This document shows positions 6,296 to 10,785 of a DNA stretch of 10,785 bases, one piece after another (within the stretch, counting starts at the first letter, position 1; the number at the start of each line of letters is the position of its first letter). A program made the translations under genes and the position numbers. Source of the stretch: Candidatus Cryptobacteroides faecihippi (GTDB taxonomy: Bacteria > Bacteroidota > Bacteroidia > Bacteroidales > UBA932); the NCBI GenBank assembly GCA_018066065.1, contig JAGHSC010000102.1:1-10785 (forward strand), read 5' to 3'. The notes under the pieces were generated by a model. That model saw only the letters and a program-made list of their open reading frames with translations, was not told the DNA's origin and did no database searches.

Positions 6296-8314
6296 TTACT
6301 TCAATCTTATGTTCGTCTTCTGTCCGCAGGCGAGGAGAACCTCCTTCTTCCTGCCGTCGTAACTTACTGTGACTTTGATCTTTCCCTTGTCGTTCCTCTC
6401 AGCCTCGATGTCGAATGACTTGCCGAAAGCCTTGATGCTGCGAAGGGCCATCCTGTCCCATGCCGAAGGCATCTGGACCTTCAGGTCGAACGAATCGAAA
6501 CCGGTCGGGCGGATGCCGAAGAGACCCTCGGTGATGACCCTGCAGTAGAGTCCGCTTTCTCCGGAGAGATGTCTCTGCGAGCCTTCCGGCCATGCCTCGA
6601 TCGGGTAAGGTACATGGGTCTCGAGCAGCCTTCTGTGCGAGTACGGAAGCAGCTGTTCCAGAGCCTCATCCGAGTGACCGGCGGCGAAGGCGCCACGCAG
6701 CGTGTAGAGAGTCGACCTGTCCCAGAATGTAGTGCTGCCCTGCTGGGTGAGGATGCCGTCGCGGGTCATCATCTTGTCCGAGAAGAGGGCGGCCAGAGTC
6801 CCTTCTGCCCTGTCGTCGATGCCGAAGCACAGAGGCAGGCAGATCCAGGAGCGGAGGACGTCGTTGCCGTCGTAGTAGCGGTAGGTGTCGAAGCCGCTGA
6901 CATTGGCCTCGAAGTAGTTTCCGATTGCCTTCCTGAGGGCCAAGGCCTGCTTCATGTAGGATTTCCCGACGCTTGCAGGCTCTCCCATTGCGGTGGCGAG
7001 GTACGAGGCGGAGACAAGTCCGTCGTAGTAGAGGCAGGCAGTCGAGAGGTTTGCATCTCCGGCAGGGAAGCGTCCTTCCAGTTCGTCGGAATCGGACTTC
7101 GGAACGCCCTGCTCGTTGAGCTGGAGCCTGCAGTACTCGAGGCACCATTTCACGAACGGCCAGAGTTCCTCGGCGGCTTTCCTGTCGCCGCTTGCAAGGA
7201 GGAATCTCGAAGCCCCGTGGGCAACCATCACAGCGTCGCCCCTGTCTCCTGCACCGTTCCAGATGTCGATGCCCTCGGCGATGATCGAGCTCGGTATCGG
7301 CTCGTACCCATCGTTCATGAAACGGGCGTAGTGGCGGTAGCAGTTGACGGCGGATTCATTGCCTGTAGGGTAGCCGAGATAAGGGTAGAATGGGGAGACA
7401 TACTCGCATTCGTCATTGCACCAGAGCGCGGCGTAGTAGGATTCTCCGCCCGGGCCGTGCATCAGTCCGCCCTTGGTGCGGTAGATGCTCTCCGAAGCTC
7501 TGACCTTCGCAAATCTGAATTCTGCATCTATCTCATCCTCAGGAGTTTCCAGGACGAGTGAAGAATCGATCCACTTTGAGAGGAACTCCTTCCTGGCGGC
7601 GAGTTCGGCGACCACGTCAGGCACGGTCATCTCTTCCGTCGAGGCGCGGTAAGCCTGGAATGCGACCTCGAAGCGCACCGTCTCTCCCGGAGCGGCGACC
7701 GTGGTCCCGGCGTTGAGGATGTCGGCGCGGATGATGTAGCTTCCATCGACGCCCGCAGAGGCAGGGGTGGTGACTTTCTGTGAATATTCAGGCACCATGA
7801 TGGTGAGCGGCTTGCCGGACTTGTTGCGGATGGAGTAGGTCTCGCAGAGCATCGGCAGGGTCGTGCTTGGGAAGATCGTGGTGGTGACTTCCACTGCAGG
7901 AGTGTCGCTTCTTCCGACTGAATATTCACCCACGGCGCGGAAGGTGCCGTCTATGGTGACTTCGGTGGTTGAGGTCTGGCGCGGCACGAGCGAGTTGATG
8001 CCCACCATGGACATGATGTCAGGGTCCATCCTGTACATCAGGCTGGCGTGGGTGTTGTTCGGGATCCTGCGGAGCATCGGGGACACCAGCGACCTTTCGA
8101 CGCTGAACGTTCCGTCCCTTCCGACGTTCCACCTGAGCACGCTGGAGACCTGCTCTCCACTCATCTCGATGTGGTCGGAATAAGGGAGGACGCCTTCCTC
8201 AATCTTCAGGGAGATGGAGCATCCGTCTTCCGCCAGGTTCCAGCAAGTCTGGGCGCTGGCTGCCGAGGCCATGACGGCGAAGGCCATCAGGGCGGTAATG
8301 ATTCTTTTCTTCAT
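6296..8314 (-). CDS. Secreted six-hairpin glycosidase-like protein
   Basis: The 672-residue protein has a signal peptide (MKKR, hydrophobic core, likely cleavage after ASA at 21). A beta-sandwich follows (about 25-230), then a helical region (about 240-600) of six-hairpin, (alpha/alpha)6-barrel type, then a small C-terminal beta domain from about 605. Aromatic- and acid-rich helix ends are typical of such active sites: GGESYYAALWCNDECEYVSPFYPYLGYP (289-316), AEGIDIWNGAGDRGDA (346-361), FPAGDANLSTACLYYDGL (416-433), YRYYDGND (478-485) and SGESGLYCRVITEGLFGIRPTGF (584-606). Candidate catalytic acids are D301/E302/E304, D358, D360 and E586, not resolved here. Start and upstream stop overlap as TGATG, implying translational coupling. 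The fold is shared by families such as GH15, GH65, GH78, GH94 and GH95; I cannot place it in one. Its operon suggests action on the same glycan as the GH110-like enzyme. Confidence 0.8.
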   Translation of the reverse strand: MKKRIITALMAFAVMASAASAQTCWNLAEDGCSISLKIEEGVLPYSDHIEMSGEQVSSVLRWNVGRDGTFSVERSLVSPMLRRIPNNTHASLMYRMDPDIMSMVGINSLVPRQTSTTEVTIDGTFRAVGEYSVGRSDTPAVEVTTTIFPSTTLPMLCETYSIRNKSGKPLTIMVPEYSQKVTTPASAGVDGSYIIRADILNAGTTVAAPGETVRFEVAFQAYRASTEEMTVPDVVAELAARKEFLSKWIDSSLVLETPEDEIDAEFRFAKVRASESIYRTKGGLMHGPGGESYYAALWCNDECEYVSPFYPYLGYPTGNESAVNCYRHYARFMNDGYEPIPSSIIAEGIDIWNGAGDRGDAVMVAHGASRFLLASGDRKAAEELWPFVKWCLEYCRLQLNEQGVPKSDSDELEGRFPAGDANLSTACLYYDGLVSASYLATAMGEPASVGKSYMKQALALRKAIGNYFEANVSGFDTYRYYDGNDVLRSWICLPLCFGIDDRAEGTLAALFSDKMMTRDGILTQQGSTTFWDRSTLYTLRGAFAAGHSDEALEQLLPYSHRRLLETHVPYPIEAWPEGSQRHLSGESGLYCRVITEGLFGIRPTGFDSFDLKVQMPSAWDRMALRSIKAFGKSFDIEAERNDKGKIKVTVSYDGRKKEVLLACGQKTNIRLK

Positions 8315-10785
8315 CAGAAGTCTATTTCGAAAAGCAATGAGACATAGTGCCTGTCAAGTCCCTCGACTCCGGCCAGGCGGAGAGTGTCCCAGGAGTTGCG
8401 GGCGTAGCGCACTCCGACCTTGGTGTCGTAAGGGATCCAGAGGAAGTTGCCGAGGGAGGCCATCAGGTCGGCTCCGGCGCTCAGCAGCAGCTCGCTGCTG
8501 TAGCCTTCCTTATTGAGCTGGAGCTCCTCGATCGAGCCGTAGGTGTTGTACATGCAGTCGAGGAATGGAGTGAACGTGAAGTTCTTGATGTAGGTAAGAG
8601 GGCTCAGGAACGACCAGTCGACCGAGCCGAAAGGCATTGCATAGTCGACCGTGAAGGCCGCCTTGGAGCGGTAGTTCCTGCTCAGGTAGCTGGAGAGGTT
8701 CGAGTGGCCGAAGCCTCTCGGAGAGTTCGAGAGAAGGAGTTCAGGCATGCTGTACGGAGCCTTGCCGAAGGTCTTCTCGAAGGAGGCTGAAAGCCTGAAT
8801 CCATGGAGCGGTGCGAAGCCCGGAAGGTAGCCGTAGGAGTAGATGTAGGCGCTGCTCTTGTAGGCATCGGAGTGTCTCGGCCTGGTGCGGAAGCCTGCCT
8901 CCACGCCTATTCCGAGATCCGGATAGACCTTGGACGCGGCCGTCCTCTGCATGATGTAGCCTCTGACCGAGGCTGAGGCGACGTTCATGAATGACCTGCC
9001 GCCTTCGCCGAGGGTCTTGACGAGCTTGTACTGTCCCTTGCCTTCCTCTTCCTTGCTTTCCTCGTACCTGATGTTGTAGACGCGGTCGTCGTACATGTCG
9101 TTGGTGATGCTCCACTTGGCCGTCGGGATGATTCCCCTCTGGATACCGCCGCCGGAGAAGTCCATAGGGACCGTGAGCTTGATGACACCCTGGACGGAGG
9201 CAGATCCATTCTGGAGCTTGCCTCCGGTGTAGTACCTGGTGTTTCCGTCCTTTTCGGCGAGGTATCTCTGGATGTCCATCCTGTCCCTGTCGTTGATGTC
9301 GAGATTGAACTCAAGCTCGGGATACCAGCCTTTGTAGACGTACTGCAGATGCGCTGCATCCTTCCAGGAACCGTTGTCGCTGTAGTTGTCCACATGGTGG
9401 CTGTAGCCGACCATTCCGTAGCCTGTGCCGAAGAGGTTCTGGAAGTAGATGCTTGCACCGATGTCGGCAACGTCGCTGAGTTCGTCGAAGCTGAGGTCGG
9501 TGATGCTGTCGTAGCTCATGTACACTGGAGCCCATGAGTGGATGTGCGGGAACCTGACCTTGGAGTATCTCTTTGTCTTGAGGTAGAGTGAGTCGGCAGG
9601 AGGGACAGGGCACACAGGCCTGCTTGCAGCCAGAGCTCTTTCCTGCTCCGAAAGCTTGTCTGCAACAGGGTAGGAATGGATGTCGGAGAACCTTGCCTGC
9701 CTCATCGGAAGTTCCTCTACTGCAGTGGAGTAGAGCATGTTGCCCTGCTTGTGCTTCTGTGGGTCTTCAGCGGTTGCGAGCGCTGAGTAGTAGAGGGTGT
9801 CGGCAGCCGGATTGAAGAACGGCTGGGAGATTCCGTAGCGCGTCGATGTCACCTGTCTGAACTCGCCGGAGCGGACGTCCAGGCTGTACATCTCGCACAC
9901 TCCGTTCCTGTCGGAGACGAAGGTGAGCGCTTCCTTCCCGGGCCATGCTGCGAGGTCGGTGATGCTTGCGAAGGCTGGCTCCGCGAGCGTCTCGAGGAGG
10001 GCCCTGCCGCCTTCATCCTTTCCGGCGACCTTCCAGATGCCGAAGCCGTCGTCCCCAAGGGCGTTGCAGTAGATCTCGCTTCCGATCCATGCGGATTCCA
10101 GGAGCTGGAGCCCGTCTGGGAGGATGTACGAATCGACCTGCTCTCCGCTGGCCGCATCAAGCAGGCAGATGGAGAAGCTTCCGTCGTTTGAATATTCACT
10201 CACGCTGAGGAGTTTGCCGTCTGGGGAAGGGACGGGGTGGAAGCACCTGCGGCCTTTCGTGAGGCGGTGGATCCGGGATGGGTCCGAGACCTGTGCATAG
10301 TAGATGTCGGAGGTCTGTACAAGGGTCCATCTCCTGTCGTCCCTCACCTCGCTCCAGTAGATGCGCTCCGAGGATGGGTCGAACCTGAGCCTGCTGATCT
10401 GGGAGGCGAAGTTCCTGATCCTTTCCTCGGATCCGTCGGAGGCGATCCTGACGAGGCCGGTCATCCTGTCGAGGCTTCCCTTGGTGGCGATCATCGTGCC
10501 GTCGGCAAGCGAAGTTCCGTTCCTGTAGGCAGTGTGGAATCTTGGGACACCGGTCACCTGGTTCATCGCCATGAATGGTGCCCTGGCTTGGGCTTCCTCG
10601 TTCCAGATGTCGTGGAATCCCTCCTCGATGGTCCTGAAGGCAGTCTTGAACTTCATTCCGGATGCTTTCCTGACTTGGTGGGTGAGTGCCGAGATGCGAA
10701 GCTTCTTGATCGAGCTGAGGGACTCGTCCATGAAGAGCGGGTCGTCGAAGAAGACCCTGGTTCCGGCCGTCACCATGTAGCCGGC
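8314..10785 (-). CDS. Beta-propeller / outer-membrane barrel protein, N-terminus outside window
   Basis: 823 residues are visible and the frame is open to the window edge, so the true start is missing; the first Met seen (10776) is probably internal. Numbering from that Met, residues 1-65 resemble the tail of a gluzincin/MA-type peptidase domain (RVFFDDPLF, KASGMKFKTAFRTIEEGFHDIW). A TolB/PD40-like propeller spans about 70-390, with typical blades such as RLTKGRRCFHPVPSPDGKLL (171-190) and TFVSDRNGVCEMYSLDVRSGEFRQVT (285-310). Residues about 430-820 form an outer-membrane barrel resembling the surface-antigen D15/Omp85 type, ending in the terminal Phe of EIDF. Long proteins of this three-part design occur in Bacteroidota without a settled function. 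It is the most upstream visible gene of the operon and overlaps the next start by one base. The peptidase reading needs the missing HExxH motif to be confirmed. Confidence 0.8.
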   Translation of the reverse strand, partial: AGYMVTAGTRVFFDDPLFMDESLSSIKKLRISALTHQVRKASGMKFKTAFRTIEEGFHDIWNEEAQARAPFMAMNQVTGVPRFHTAYRNGTSLADGTMIATKGSLDRMTGLVRIASDGSEERIRNFASQISRLRFDPSSERIYWSEVRDDRRWTLVQTSDIYYAQVSDPSRIHRLTKGRRCFHPVPSPDGKLLSVSEYSNDGSFSICLLDAASGEQVDSYILPDGLQLLESAWIGSEIYCNALGDDGFGIWKVAGKDEGGRALLETLAEPAFASITDLAAWPGKEALTFVSDRNGVCEMYSLDVRSGEFRQVTSTRYGISQPFFNPAADTLYYSALATAEDPQKHKQGNMLYSTAVEELPMRQARFSDIHSYPVADKLSEQERALAASRPVCPVPPADSLYLKTKRYSKVRFPHIHSWAPVYMSYDSITDLSFDELSDVADIGASIYFQNLFGTGYGMVGYSHHVDNYSDNGSWKDAAHLQYVYKGWYPELEFNLDINDRDRMDIQRYLAEKDGNTRYYTGGKLQNGSASVQGVIKLTVPMDFSGGGIQRGIIPTAKWSITNDMYDDRVYNIRYEESKEEEGKGQYKLVKTLGEGGRSFMNVASASVRGYIMQRTAASKVYPDLGIGVEAGFRTRPRHSDAYKSSAYIYSYGYLPGFAPLHGFRLSASFEKTFGKAPYSMPELLLSNSPRGFGHSNLSSYLSRNYRSKAAFTVDYAMPFGSVDWSFLSPLTYIKNFTFTPFLDCMYNTYGSIEELQLNKEGYSSELLLSAGADLMASLGNFLWIPYDTKVGVRYARNSWDTLRLAGVEGLDRHYVSLLFEIDF

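Noticed and set aside
6569..7561. 330-codon plus-strand open frame opposite the six-hairpin gene
   Set aside because: It is antisense to a well-supported secreted enzyme with signal peptide and translational coupling. Its translation looks like a mirror-frame artefact.
1..10785. tRNA, rRNA, insertion sequence or phage genes
   Set aside because: No tRNA-like cloverleaf, rRNA segment, transposase, integrase or terminal inverted repeats were recognised on either strand.

Overview
The window looks like chromosomal DNA of a moderately GC-rich Bacteroidales member (Bacteroidota), probably gut-associated. The signs are start codons without Shine-Dalgarno sequences, two promoter candidates of the Bacteroidota type (TTG near -33, TAnnTTTG near -7), a lipoprotein and an outer-membrane beta-barrel inventory typical of the phylum, and a GH110-like alpha-galactosidase, a family best known from Bacteroides. 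The genus cannot be fixed from this sequence alone.

Layout. Bases 1-275 hold no convincing gene. They carry three copies of a ~52-bp intergenic repeat, two of them in direct tandem. A promoter candidate follows, then galactokinase (galK, 330-1472), which ends in a clear intrinsic terminator (1497-1531). Next comes a secreted, probably outer-membrane barrel protein of unknown function (1565-2230). A strong promoter candidate (2242-2271) then drives a compact plus-strand operon: a YeiH-type putative sulfate exporter (2302-3657), an 89-residue two-helix membrane protein (3663-3932) and a CpXC zinc-ribbon-like protein (3929-4579), with gaps of 5 bp and -4 bp.

The right half (4582-10785) is a tight minus-strand operon, read right to left. 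A truncated large protein (beta-propeller plus outer-membrane barrel, N-terminus outside the window) overlaps by one base a secreted six-hairpin glycosidase-like enzyme. Four bases further on lies a lipoprotein of parallel beta-helix type that resembles GH110 alpha-1,3-galactosidases. The two operons meet tail to tail with only 2 bp between stop codons, and two perfect hairpins lie in the last 60 bp of the CpXC gene.

How the genes may work together. The minus-strand operon probably serves cell-surface or periplasmic trimming of host-type glycans bearing terminal alpha-galactose. Released galactose would need galactokinase to enter the Leloir pathway, and galK sits ~3 kb away on the other strand. 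No SusC/SusD pair, sulfatase, galT or galM is visible. The exporter/two-helix/CpXC cluster is a separate unit with no proven link to the glycan genes.
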